64,000 bases of DNA from contig NZ_CP008849.1 of NCBI RefSeq assembly GCF_000730385.1, forward strand, positions 1,426,001 through 1,490,000. The letters run 5' to 3'. The stretch's first letter is position 1; every line of letters begins with the position of its first letter. Under the pieces are notes generated by a model. It worked only from the letters and a program-made list of their open reading frames with translations, did no database searches and was not told the DNA's origin. Position numbers and translations under genes: made by a program. Below, one piece after another: positions 35,500 through 43,564 of the stretch. The DNA comes from Alteromonas australica (lineage in GTDB: Bacteria > Pseudomonadota > Gammaproteobacteria > Enterobacterales > Alteromonadaceae).

Positions 35500-35587
35500 A
35501 ATAACAATAGGTTACTGCACTCACGTGGAGCATTGTGCTCCAAGCGGGTGTTTGTTCACTAAATCCCCTTCAATATTGCATTTACAC

Positions 35588-35615
35588 TTGCATTCACCCG
35601 CTATATCCGTATAAT
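35588..35615 (+). promoter_or_regulatory. Candidate promoter of the rpsP operon
   Basis: TATAAT (35610-35615) with TTGCAT 16 bp upstream (35588-35593) and a GC-rich discriminator (TCGGCGGCC), typical of growth-rate-controlled ribosomal promoters. About 88 bases separate it from the rpsP start. Confidence 0.6.
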
Positions 35616-35702
35616 TCGGCGGCCTTCCAATTGGCGTCTAATTTTTAGACGTTAATCGAAGGCTTAAGTTAACGGTAACGCTACAACGAGTTTGAGGCAT
35701 TT

Positions 35703-35954
35703 ATGGTTACTATTCGTTTACAGCGTGGTGGCGCGAAAAAGCGTCCATTTTATCAACTAGTGGTGGCTGATAGCCGTCGTGCAAGAAACGGTCGTTTCAT
35801 TGAAAACATCGGTTTCTTCAACCCAACTGCACAAGGTCAAGCGGAACGTCTTCGCATCGATCTTGAGCGCGTTGAATACTGGGTTGGCGTAGGCGCGAGC
35901 TTATCAGAGCGCGTTTCTAGCTTGGTAAAAGAAGCTAAAAAATCTGCAGCGTAA
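35703..35954 (+). CDS. rpsP: 30S ribosomal protein S16
   Basis: An 83-aa basic ribosomal protein needed for assembly of the 30S body. The N-terminus [25 protein letters not shown] is diagnostic, as is [10 protein letters not shown]. First gene of the conserved rpsP-rimM-trmD-rplS operon, with a 23-bp gap to rimM. The upstream partner ffh is not adjacent as it is in E. coli. Confidence 0.98.
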   Translation: MVTIRLQRGGAKKRPFYQLVVADSRRARNGRFIENIGFFNPTAQGQAERLRIDLERVEYWVGVGASLSERVSSLVKEAKKSAA

Positions 35955-35977
35955 GCTGTTTTAACTGGTGAGTATAG

Positions 35978-36499
35978 ATGAGTCTAGCGTCTGACAAAGT
36001 GATTGTTGGCAAAATTGGCGCACCTTACGGTGTTAAAGGTTGGGTCAAAATCAACAGCTATACAGAAACACCAGCAGGTATTTTTGAGTACTTACCATGG
36101 TTTCTTGGTGAAGAAAAAGAATACCAAATTGACCAATGGCGACCGCACGGTAAAAGCCTCGTTGCAAAAATTGTGGGCGTTGATAGCCGAGATGATGCAG
36201 AACGTATCAAAAACTTGGATATCAACATAAATGCTTCACAGCTGCCTGATTTAGGTGACGAAGGTGTTTATTGGCGTGAGCTCACCGGCATGCAAGTGGT
36301 AACAACGCAAGGTTACGACTTAGGTGTGGTGAAAGAAGTGTTTAATACAGGTGCGAATGACGTGATTCACGTTAAAGCAAATGTGGGCGATGCTTTTGGT
36401 CAAAAAGAAAGACTTTTACCTTTTGTATTTGATGAAGTTGTACAAGAGGTAGATAAGGAAGCGAAGGTCATTAAAGTTGACTGGGATCCGGGGTTTTAA
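35978..36499 (+). CDS. rimM: 16S rRNA processing / ribosome maturation factor RimM
   Basis: A 173-aa assembly factor that binds S19 and helps mature the 30S head. The N-terminal RimM barrel begins VIVGKIGAPYGVKGWVKI, and the C-terminal PRC-barrel domain includes YWRELTGMQVVTTQGYDLGVVKEVFNTGANDV in that region and ends LLPFVFDEVV. The stop codon is immediately followed by the trmD GTG with no intervening base. Confidence 0.97.
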   Translation: MSLASDKVIVGKIGAPYGVKGWVKINSYTETPAGIFEYLPWFLGEEKEYQIDQWRPHGKSLVAKIVGVDSRDDAERIKNLDININASQLPDLGDEGVYWRELTGMQVVTTQGYDLGVVKEVFNTGANDVIHVKANVGDAFGQKERLLPFVFDEVVQEVDKEAKVIKVDWDPGF

Positions 36500-37261
36500 G
36501 TGACGCCGGAAAAGTGGTTTGGTGTTGTTAGCCTGTTTCCAGATATGTTTGCCCCTTTCACCCAACAGGGTGTGATTGGACGAGCAGTTAAGTCTGGAAC
36601 TTTATCGGTTGATACCTTTAACCCCCGTGACTTTACCCATGACCGCCATCGAACAGTAGACGATCGCCCCTACGGAGGCGGCCCCGGCATGTTGATGATG
36701 GTAAAACCGCTTACCGACGCAATACAAGCCGCCAAGAAAGTGGGTGGCGAAAATAGCAAGGTGATCTACTTATCACCCCAAGGGAAACCCCTTGATCAAG
36801 CTGGCGCGCAGCGCTTGGCTAATATCGACCGCACTATTTTAATATGTGGTCGATATGAAGGTATCGACGAACGTGTGATCGAACGCCATGTAGATGAAGA
36901 AATTTCTATTGGTGATTACGTGTTAAGCGGCGGTGAATTGCCTGCAATGGTCTTAATGGACGCAGTTGCACGGTTAGTTCCTGGCGTGTTGGGGCATAAA
37001 GCCTCAGCAGTAGAAGATTCCTTCACTGACGGTCTTTTGGATTGCCCGCATTATACGCGGCCCGAAATACTTGATGGTCAAAAGGTGCCCGAGGTGTTGT
37101 TAAGTGGTGATCATGAAAAAATTAGGCAGTGGCGATTGATGCAGTCTTTAGGTAGAACCTTGCAGCGTCGCCCTGATTTGTTAAATCACCTAGCTCTGAC
37201 TGAGGAGCAACAACGTTTGCTTGATCACTATCAAGCACTGTTGCGGCAAGATGACAGTTAA
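36500..37261 (+). CDS. trmD: tRNA (guanine37-N1)-methyltransferase
   Basis: A 253-aa SPOUT-fold enzyme that methylates G37 next to the anticodon with S-adenosylmethionine and prevents frameshifting. Seen: [11 protein letters not shown] at the N-terminus, [12 protein letters not shown], the trefoil-knot AdoMet loops [11 protein letters not shown] and [13 protein letters not shown], and the C-terminal tRNA-binding RPDLL segment. The start is GTG directly abutting the rimM stop, so translation is coupled. A 15-bp gap leads to rplS. Confidence 0.98.
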   Translation: MTPEKWFGVVSLFPDMFAPFTQQGVIGRAVKSGTLSVDTFNPRDFTHDRHRTVDDRPYGGGPGMLMMVKPLTDAIQAAKKVGGENSKVIYLSPQGKPLDQAGAQRLANIDRTILICGRYEGIDERVIERHVDEEISIGDYVLSGGELPAMVLMDAVARLVPGVLGHKASAVEDSFTDGLLDCPHYTRPEILDGQKVPEVLLSGDHEKIRQWRLMQSLGRTLQRRPDLLNHLALTEEQQRLLDHYQALLRQDDS

Positions 37262-37276
37262 CTAGGACGAGAGGAT

Positions 37277-37639
37277 ATGATGAGCAAAGTCAGTCAAGAT
37301 ATCATCAAGAAAATTGAGCAAGCACAGCTTAAAACTGATGTACCTGAGTTTGGTCCAGGTGACACAGTAGTTGTTAAAGTTCGCGTTACCGAAGGTGACA
37401 AAGAGCGTCTTCAGGCTTATGAAGGTGTTGTTATCGCTAAGCGTAACCGTGGTCTGCACTCGTCTTTTACCGTACGTAAAATTTCTAGCGGCGAAGGCGT
37501 TGAGCGTGTGTTCCAAACACACAGCCCGGCAGTTTCTTCAATCGAAGTTAAACGTCGCGGTGCGGTTCGTCGTGCTAAGCTTTACTATCTACGTGAGCGT
37601 TCAGGTAAATCTGCACGTATCAAAGAGAAGCTTAACTAA
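37277..37639 (+). CDS. rplS: 50S ribosomal protein L19
   Basis: A 120-aa (119 if the second ATG is used) large-subunit protein at the 30S-50S interface. Seen: [21 protein letters not shown], the basic loop [17 protein letters not shown] and the end [23 protein letters not shown] lies just upstream of the paired ATG codons. Last gene of the operon, followed by an intrinsic terminator. Confidence 0.98.
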   Translation: MMSKVSQDIIKKIEQAQLKTDVPEFGPGDTVVVKVRVTEGDKERLQAYEGVVIAKRNRGLHSSFTVRKISSGEGVERVFQTHSPAVSSIEVKRRGAVRRAKLYYLRERSGKSARIKEKLN

Positions 37640-37671
37640 GATTACTAATCCTTGCGTTATTGTTAACTTCG

Positions 37672-37699
37672 AAAAAACCCGCTTTAAGCGGGTTTTTTT
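37672..37699 (+). terminator. Intrinsic terminator of the rpsP-rplS operon
   Basis: AAAAAACCCGC pairs with GCGGGTTTTTT across a TTTAA loop and ends in a T-tract, 32 bases after the rplS stop. Confidence 0.92.
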
Positions 37700-37769
37700 G
37701 TGCCTGTTAATCCGATCTATTCCCCCGCTAATTAAGAATAAAAGATATGAACGTCGGGAGCGCAACGGA

Positions 37770-38411
37770 ATGACAACAGAATACTTTCACTTTCTTGGCG
37801 TGTTAGGGGTGGCATTTTTTGCCGTTTCAGGCACCCTGCTTGGGCACGAAAAAAAGATCAATGGGTTTGGTGTCGTGGTTGTGGCGGCAATGACAGCACT
37901 GGGCGGGGGCACGGTGAGAGACGTGCTTTTAGGTGAACCTATCTTTTGGATCAGTAGCCCTGATTATCTCCTTTCCACCTATTCTGCCATTATCGGTACC
38001 ATTTTGTTTATCCGCTATATGCCACCGCTATCGAATTACTATTTCATCTTTGTTGATGCCGTGGGGCTCGCCATTTTTAACATCATGGGCATAGAGAAAG
38101 CCTTAATCAATGGAAGCGGTATGATTGTCGCTATTACCATGGGAATGACGACGGGTATATTCGGAGGACTTATGCGAGATGTTGTGTGCAGAGAAATTCC
38201 CTTAGTTATGCAGGGCGATGTGTATGCCTCGGCGTGTTTAGCGGGTGGGCTTAGTTATGCGGCGCTATTCTCGTTAGATATTCCCTACGTTTGGTGTATT
38301 GTCGGTTCCATCTTGGTCACTGTTTTGTTGCGAGTTGGCTCTGAGCATTGGGGCTGGCGTGTTAATCTTTTCAAAAAACGCAACGCAGCGCCTAGCGAAA
38401 AAGTGCCATAA
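37770..38411 (+). CDS. TRIC/UPF0126 family membrane channel
   Basis: A 213-aa inner-membrane protein with about seven hydrophobic helices. It is built from two similar halves: FFAVSGTLLGHEKKINGFGVVVVAAMTALGGGTVRDVLLG is the first, and the second carries GMTTGIFGGLMRDVVCREIPL. The repeated GGxxRD motif is the mark of UPF0126 proteins, relatives of eukaryotic TRIC cation channels. The start is the ATG at 37770, with GGAG about 9 bases upstream. The same frame runs open backwards into rplS, but that extension is antisense-quality sequence overlapping a ribosomal gene and is discarded. Confidence 0.85.
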   Translation: MTTEYFHFLGVLGVAFFAVSGTLLGHEKKINGFGVVVVAAMTALGGGTVRDVLLGEPIFWISSPDYLLSTYSAIIGTILFIRYMPPLSNYYFIFVDAVGLAIFNIMGIEKALINGSGMIVAITMGMTTGIFGGLMRDVVCREIPLVMQGDVYASACLAGGLSYAALFSLDIPYVWCIVGSILVTVLLRVGSEHWGWRVNLFKKRNAAPSEKVP

Positions 38412-38539
38412 ACGCGCCTCTTAAACAGTTGAAAATTTCATCTTTTATGCAGAATAGTTATTCTGCTGTTGTGTAAAATGACAATAACGTTCGCCCGTGG
38501 GAACAATAGACAATGCAAAAAAGATAGAATGAAGAATTG

Positions 38540-38563
38540 CACCATGTAAATGGTGAATTTTTT
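38540..38563 (+). terminator. Probable terminator after the TRIC-family gene
   Basis: CACCAT and ATGGTG form a 6-bp stem with a GTAA loop, followed by AATTTTTT. It is about 130 bases past the stop, so the assignment to that gene is uncertain. Confidence 0.5.
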
Positions 38564-38637
38564 CGAAGTGCTCAATTGGCCAAAGCATGATTGCTTTAAT
38601 TGCATCGCCTATGGGCGGTCTTACTTGGCGCTTTTTG

Positions 38638-39357
38638 CTATACCATCAACAGTAAGTTATCAATAAAGTGACCATTTTCATTATCGATTGTGTCAATCAT
38701 TGACTTGTGTAACCTTTTTTTATGCTCGCCAAATATGCTGCGTTTTTTATCGAAGGTTTTTGCGTAGTTAATTGCACCTTCCATTAAGGTTTCTTGTGAG
38801 TCGAACGCACGTTCAATCACATGATCCTGCTCCAGTTCAGTACCAGAAACCCGTCGCCCCGATAACTTCATCTCGTTGAAGCGATAGTAAGGCATAGCCT
38901 TTTTAACGAATTCGATCATGCCGGGTAAAAACGGAATAGATAAATCTACCTCAGGAAAGCAGAAAAACCCTTTATCTGCGCGCATAAAACGAAAATCGCA
39001 GGCACAAGCGAGAATGGCACCATTGCCAAAGGCATGACCGTTAATAGCAGCAATCACCGGAATAGGGTAAAGCAACAAGGTTTTAAACACCTCATCCATA
39101 GTGTGCATAAAGTCTTTAATATCGTCGAATTGCTTATGCTGCATAGCGGGCATTAACCAGTCTGTATCTATGCCCAAACTGAAGTATTTTTCATCGTCCG
39201 ACGTAAGCACTAGCGCGCTACAGACCTCATTGGCGAGTATGTCTTCAAGGCGCGCTAATAAATGTTGCGCAAAGGCTGGGTTGTGACGGTTTTCACCTGC
39301 CGTCAGGGTGAGTATGGCAACGTTACCTTCAAAGGTGAGTTGGGAAAGAGCATGCAT
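38638..39357 (-). CDS. Enoyl-CoA hydratase/isomerase family protein
   Basis: A 239-aa crotonase-fold protein acting on acyl-CoA. The core segments are IPVIAAINGHAFGNGAILACACDFRF (oxyanion hole) in that region and FCFPEVDLSIPFLPGM. The latter, with EVDLSIPF in place of the GLPE...G helix of classical hydratases, resembles delta3-delta2-enoyl-CoA isomerases. The protein is short, with a Lys/Arg-rich C-terminal third. Isomerase is the better guess, but substrate is unknown. Single gene; the nearest beta-oxidation genes are fadIJ at the start of the window. Confidence 0.82.
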   Translation of the reverse strand: MHALSQLTFEGNVAILTLTAGENRHNPAFAQHLLARLEDILANEVCSALVLTSDDEKYFSLGIDTDWLMPAMQHKQFDDIKDFMHTMDEVFKTLLLYPIPVIAAINGHAFGNGAILACACDFRFMRADKGFFCFPEVDLSIPFLPGMIEFVKKAMPYYRFNEMKLSGRRVSGTELEQDHVIERAFDSQETLMEGAINYAKTFDKKRSIFGEHKKRLHKSMIDTIDNENGHFIDNLLLMV

Positions 39358-39754
39358 ATTTTTTTCACTTCTACTATCAATGTTTGGGCGTATCTTGCAA
39401 CACTTTGATAGGTTTTAAAAATCAATACTATTTATTTTATTCAATTAAAAGGGGCTGGCGCTTTGGCGTATGCTTAGCGGCCTTAGGATAAATCCACGGC
39501 GGCAAAATGCTCACAAGTGATTAAAAAGTGCGCAGGCGAGTGTCTTGCATGCCTTATTTTCATGCGCTTTCGCTACGAATCTATCCTAGATTAAAGTATT
39601 ATGTGCAAAAGCTTGCGCTGTTAATCGTAAGTTGTTAAAAAGTCAATGACGTTAAAGAAATATAGAAGCGCCTTCTTGTACAATTAAGTTTACACTAAAG
39701 TACGCCCTCTTTTAACGTTTACATTTTTCTTGTTTTAGTAGTTAAGAGAGCCCC
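39358..39754. other. Intergenic region between the isomerase-like gene and aroF
   Basis: A 397-bp divergent control region. The aroF-proximal end holds a good TyrR box (39677-39694) and a lone TTTACA half-site (39718-39723). The rest is AT-rich with no ORF, RNA gene or repeat that I can support; no clear -35/-10 pair for aroF was found. Confidence 0.6.
39677..39694. promoter_or_regulatory. TyrR box upstream of aroF-tyrA
   Basis: TGTACA-ATTAAG-TTTACA matches the TyrR consensus TGTAAA-N6-TTTACA at 11 of 12 positions. It lies 60 bases before the aroF ATG, consistent with tyrosine-dependent repression. Confidence 0.65.
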
Positions 39755-40846
39755 ATGATTAAGGACACTGTAAATAATATCCACGTTAGTGCCGAAGACG
39801 TGTTGATAACCCCCGAAGCACTTAGCGCAGAGTTACCGGTTTCAGATAAAGCGTTAGCCGCTATTTCTGAGTCGCGCAAAATTGTTTCTGACATTATTCA
39901 CCGCCGTGACCACCGCATGCTTGTGGTATGCGGCCCGTGCTCAATTCACGATATTGAAGCGGCCAAAGCCTATGCGCTTAAATTGAAAGAGCTGCACGAG
40001 TCATGCAAAGACACGCTATTTATTGTTATGCGTGTTTACTTCGAAAAGCCAAGAACCACCACGGGCTGGAAAGGATTGATTAACGACCCACATATTGATG
40101 GCTCATTTGATATCGAAACCGGCTTGCGTAAAGCCCGTGAATTACTGATTTGGTTAGCTGAATTAGAACTGCCTGTAGCTACTGAAGCATTAGACCCAAT
40201 TAGCCCGCAATACTTGGCTGAGTTATTCAGCTGGTCTGCGATAGGTGCACGTACCTCTGAGTCGCAAACTCACCGTGAAATGGCCAGTGGCCTTTCTATG
40301 CCTGTGGGTTTCAAAAATGGGACAGACGGTAGCTTAGACATCGCAATAAATGCACTTAAATCGGCGGCATCAGGTCACCGTTTCATGGGTATCAACAAGC
40401 AAGGTCAAGTGAGTGTGATTGCAACCAGTGGTAACCCAGATGGGCACATTATCCTGCGTGGTGGCAAACAACCTAACTATGATTCTGTGTGCGTGTCTGA
40501 GTGCGAGTTAGAATTACAAGAAGCAGGGCTAACAGCCGGTTTAGTGGTTGATTGTAGCCATGCTAATTCATCAAAAGACTATCGTCGACAGCCGCTCGTG
40601 GCGCAAAACGTAGTGAATCAGATCTTAGAAGGTAACCAATCTATCATCGGTGTTATGTTAGAAAGCCACCTTAAGGCTGGCAACCAAAAGGCTGACGGTA
40701 AAAAGCCGGAAGAACTGGAGTTTGGTGTTTCTATTACCGACGGTTGTATTGACTGGGAAACCACAGAAACATTGATAAGCCAAACCAGAGATAAATTAAT
40801 AACTGTGTTACCCTTACGTCAAAATAAACGCACAGACGTGGCCTAA
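39755..40846 (+). CDS. aroF: 3-deoxy-7-phosphoheptulonate (DAHP) synthase, class I
   Basis: First enzyme of the shikimate pathway: joins phosphoenolpyruvate and erythrose 4-phosphate. A 363-aa class I enzyme with CGPCSIHD (the metal-binding Cys), RVYFEKPRTTTGWKG, GARTSESQTHREMASG, FKNGTDG and CSHANSSKD. Adjacent to tyrA with a 40-bp gap and a TyrR box upstream, the arrangement of E. coli aroF-tyrA. The Tyr-sensitive isoform is therefore inferred from context; the inhibitor cannot be told from the motifs alone. Confidence 0.93.
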   Translation: MIKDTVNNIHVSAEDVLITPEALSAELPVSDKALAAISESRKIVSDIIHRRDHRMLVVCGPCSIHDIEAAKAYALKLKELHESCKDTLFIVMRVYFEKPRTTTGWKGLINDPHIDGSFDIETGLRKARELLIWLAELELPVATEALDPISPQYLAELFSWSAIGARTSESQTHREMASGLSMPVGFKNGTDGSLDIAINALKSAASGHRFMGINKQGQVSVIATSGNPDGHIILRGGKQPNYDSVCVSECELELQEAGLTAGLVVDCSHANSSKDYRRQPLVAQNVVNQILEGNQSIIGVMLESHLKAGNQKADGKKPEELEFGVSITDGCIDWETTETLISQTRDKLITVLPLRQNKRTDVA

Positions 40847-40886
40847 TAAGGCAGCCGTGCATTTTTGATTTGAAGGATGACAGGTA

Positions 40887-42035
40887 ATGGCAGATTTTTC
40901 GCAGCAATTGAACACGCTGCGTGAAGGAATTGACGAGCTGGATTCACAGCTCGTTGAGCTTTTAGCAAAGCGCAGTGCGCTAACAACGCAAGTCGGACAA
41001 ATTAAAGCCGAAGCTGGAATGCCAGTTTATGTGCCTGAAAGAGAAAAAGCCCTCATTACGTCTCGCCGTGCGCAAGCAGAAGCACAAGGTGTATCGCCCG
41101 ACCTCACCGAAGATTTACTACGCAGAATCATGCGTGAGTCCTATCATACTCAAAACAATCGATATCGCTGTGTTAACCCGTCTTTAGGGCAGGTTGTTGT
41201 CATTGGTGGTGCTGGTGCTTTGGGTAAGGTATTCGTGGGTTTATTCGAACGCAGTGGCTATCAGGTTACCGTTGTGGAACAAGAAGACTGGCAATCAGGC
41301 GATGCCCAGCAAACCTTAAGTCAGGCAGCATTAGTCATTGTTGCCGTGCCTATCAATGTGACTGAGCACGTCATTGCGCAACTTACCATGCTGCCAGAGG
41401 ATTGTATCCTCGCGGACATTACTAGTATCAAAGATAAGCCACTTAAGGCCATGTTAGAAGCTCACCAAGGCCCCGTGGTTGGATTACATCCTATGTTTGG
41501 CCCAGATGCACCGGGAATGATTAAGCAAGTTGTGGTGGTCTGTGATGGCCGTCAACAGCAACGCTATCGCTGGTTAATTGATCAAATGCGTATTTGGGGC
41601 GCCACTATTCATCAAAGTACGTCGCAAGAGCATGATAAAGCCATGGCCTATATTCAAGTCATGCGCCACTTTAATACCTTTGTGTATGGAGCGCATTTAA
41701 AGGGTGAAAACCCGGATCTTGAAAGCCTCACTATGTTTAGCTCTCCCATCTACCGGCTTGAACTGGCAATGGTGGGGCGATTGTTTGCACAAGCTCCCGC
41801 GCTTTACGCTGATATTATCTTTAATAATCCAGATAACTTTGCCTTGTTGCGCCGTTTTTATGACAGATTTGGCCTGGCTTTGACCTTGCTTGAACAGGGT
41901 GACAAAGACGCCTTTATTGCTCAATTTTCCGATATTGGGCAATGGTTCGGCGAGTACGCAAAAACCTGTTTAGTGGATAGCAAACAGTTGCTATTGAAAG
42001 CCGATGATGGACAGCTACTTCGCAATAAAACGTAG
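40887..42035 (+). CDS. tyrA: Bifunctional chorismate mutase / prephenate dehydrogenase (T-protein)
   Basis: Converts chorismate to prephenate and then to 4-hydroxyphenylpyruvate for tyrosine. The chorismate mutase helix domain (1-90) has [26 protein letters not shown] in its first helix region. The NAD domain starts near 105 ([23 protein letters not shown]) and includes [10 protein letters not shown] and [12 protein letters not shown]. At 382 aa it is close to the E. coli length. AAGGA lies about 9 bases upstream of the ATG. Ends in a terminator that is also placed to stop the convergent pheA transcript. Confidence 0.96.
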   Translation: MADFSQQLNTLREGIDELDSQLVELLAKRSALTTQVGQIKAEAGMPVYVPEREKALITSRRAQAEAQGVSPDLTEDLLRRIMRESYHTQNNRYRCVNPSLGQVVVIGGAGALGKVFVGLFERSGYQVTVVEQEDWQSGDAQQTLSQAALVIVAVPINVTEHVIAQLTMLPEDCILADITSIKDKPLKAMLEAHQGPVVGLHPMFGPDAPGMIKQVVVVCDGRQQQRYRWLIDQMRIWGATIHQSTSQEHDKAMAYIQVMRHFNTFVYGAHLKGENPDLESLTMFSSPIYRLELAMVGRLFAQAPALYADIIFNNPDNFALLRRFYDRFGLALTLLEQGDKDAFIAQFSDIGQWFGEYAKTCLVDSKQLLLKADDGQLLRNKT

Positions 42036-42068
42036 TGTTGTTTTAAGGCAACGGCAGTCTAATAAAAT

Positions 42069-42092
42069 AGCGACCTATTGGTCGCTTTTTTG
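42069..42092 (+). terminator. Intrinsic terminator between tyrA and pheA (probably bidirectional)
   Basis: AGCGACC and GGTCGCT pair across TATT, followed by TTTTTT on the plus strand. On the minus strand an ATTTTATT tail follows, so it may serve pheA as well. Confidence 0.88.
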
Positions 42093-42111
42093 TGCGTGAG
42101 AACGCCGTGAA

Positions 42112-43293
42112 TTATTCCGCTAGGGCGCTGGCCGCCGCCACTTTGGTGGGACTGATTTCTTCACTTGGGTAGCACCCGAGGACTTTGATATAGCGAGTAA
42201 TAGGGCGCAATGCATCTATGGCATTTTGCACAGGTCCATCTTCTACATTGCCTTCTACATCAATGTAAAACATTTCTTCCCATGGGTTGCCGGGAATTGG
42301 GCGAGATTCAAGCTTAGTCATGTTAATGCTATTGTCGCGCAGGACTAACAGGGCTTCGACTAACGCCCCGGGTTTTTGTATTGTCGACATGACCAAGGTT
42401 GTTTTAGCCGGAACTTGAAGCGGCACAACAACAGGCTGACGTGCGACAACAATAAAGCGGCTGTGGTTTTCTTTTTGATTGGCCAAGTTGCTTTTTATTG
42501 CCGTAAGCCCATAAAGGTTACCACCGGCTTCACTCCCAATTGCCGCTACGTCATCACGCTTCATTTCGCTGACAGTAAGCATGGCCGAAGAGGTGCTATC
42601 CATGGTTTTTACTTCCACATTGCCAAGCTCTGCAAGAAAGTGGCTGCACTGAGTAAATACCTGAGGGTGAGCGTACAAGGTTTTAATTTTGTCTATGCTT
42701 GTGTCAGCTCCCACCAACAGGGTATGACGAATAGGGTGGGTAAGCTCCCCAATAATGCTAAGTTGGGTATGCTGAAGCTGGTCGTAAACTTCATTAATAC
42801 TCCCCGAGGTTGTATTTTCAATGGGCAATACCGCGTAATCGGCTTCTGCATTTTCTACTTTTTGAATTATTTCGCTAAAGCTTTGGCAGCCTATTTCCAA
42901 TAGCTCGCCCGGGCGACGTGAAAAATACTTCTGTGTGGCTAAATAGGAATAAGAGCCTTTATCACCTAAGAATGCTACGCGATTCAATGGCAGCGTACTG
43001 CCAGGGTTAGCGCGCTCGGCCAACATGGCTTGTTGATTAAGTACAGAATCTTCAATGATGACATGGAAAATCTGAGTCACGTAGTGGGGATCTAGGCCTA
43101 CATCCTTACCTTCTTTTATCAGGCGAACAAGCAGCTGTTCTTCACGCTTTTGATCGCGTACAGGAATGTGATGCTTAATTTTGGTCTCAGCAACTTCGTT
43201 AGTGAGGGTTCGACGTTCAGCCAGTAGCGTAAGAAGTTCGCTGTCTAAGGCGGTTATCCGTTCTCTTACGGCGTCTAAAGCGTTCTTTGACAT
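42112..43293 (-). CDS. pheA: Bifunctional chorismate mutase / prephenate dehydratase (P-protein)
   Basis: Makes phenylpyruvate from chorismate through prephenate. Mutase domain 1-90 (ALDAVRERITALDSELLTLLAERR region). Dehydratase domain about 105-285 with GDKGSYSYLA, PIENTTSGSINEVYD and SRFIVVAR. ACT domain about 298-375 with KPGALVEALLVL and the Phe-binding ESRPIPGNPWE. 393 aa is normal. GGAA lies 5-6 bases before the ATG. Expression is controlled by a leader peptide and attenuator directly upstream, and the protein is probably also feedback-inhibited by phenylalanine through its ACT domain. Confidence 0.96.
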   Translation of the reverse strand: MSKNALDAVRERITALDSELLTLLAERRTLTNEVAETKIKHHIPVRDQKREEQLLVRLIKEGKDVGLDPHYVTQIFHVIIEDSVLNQQAMLAERANPGSTLPLNRVAFLGDKGSYSYLATQKYFSRRPGELLEIGCQSFSEIIQKVENAEADYAVLPIENTTSGSINEVYDQLQHTQLSIIGELTHPIRHTLLVGADTSIDKIKTLYAHPQVFTQCSHFLAELGNVEVKTMDSTSSAMLTVSEMKRDDVAAIGSEAGGNLYGLTAIKSNLANQKENHSRFIVVARQPVVVPLQVPAKTTLVMSTIQKPGALVEALLVLRDNSINMTKLESRPIPGNPWEEMFYIDVEGNVEDGPVQNAIDALRPITRYIKVLGCYPSEEISPTKVAAASALAE

Positions 43294-43318
43294 AGTTTTC
43301 CACTTGTTGATAAAAGCT

Positions 43319-43350
43319 AAAAAAAAACCTCCCGTTGAGGGAGGTTTTTA
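43319..43350 (-). terminator. pheA transcription attenuator (terminator hairpin 3:4)
   Basis: Read on the minus strand, AACCTCCC pairs with GGGAGGTT across a short TCAAC loop and is followed by nine T residues. A GGGAGG immediately after the leader-peptide stop can instead pair with the CCTCCC arm, forming the antiterminator. It lies 26 bases upstream of pheA. Confidence 0.9.
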
Positions 43351-43369
43351 TGCATGTAGCTGCGCCTCC

Positions 43370-43429
43370 CTATTTAAAGAGCATAAACGCAAAAAAGAAA
43401 GCTACTGCATACATATTATTCTGTTTCAT
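43370..43429 (-). CDS. pheL: pheA leader peptide PheL
   Basis: A 19-codon frame reading MKQNNMYAVAFFFAFMLFK then TAG, with five Phe codons of which three are consecutive. Ribosome stalling at these codons when Phe-tRNA is scarce would leave the CCTCCC arm of the downstream terminator free to pair with GGGAGG at the leader stop. GAGG lies just before the ATG. Sequence and position are those of the classical pheL attenuator of enterobacteria. Confidence 0.9.
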   Translation of the reverse strand: MKQNNMYAVAFFFAFMLFK

Positions 43430-43564
43430 GCCTCAAACTTTATGCTTGCACGTGCGCTCTGTCAACCATTTATTACAATGGTGAAAAGAGAAATTGTACT
43501 TACCTCTTGATTCAGTGCGCATAACAAGATAGACGAGCGCGCTATCTGACCAGCGCGAAGCAGA

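Noticed and set aside
37371-37769. N-terminal extension of the TRIC-family frame into rplS
   Set aside because: Runs out of frame through a ribosomal protein gene and its terminator; the conserved protein starts at 37770.
42376-42903. 175-codon plus-strand frame inside pheA
   Set aside because: Antisense to a well-supported gene; no domain seen.
43537-43557. GC-rich 6-bp hairpin between the double-receiver gene and pheL
   Set aside because: CGCGCT/AGCGCG stem is short and lacks a T-tract; not convincing as a terminator.
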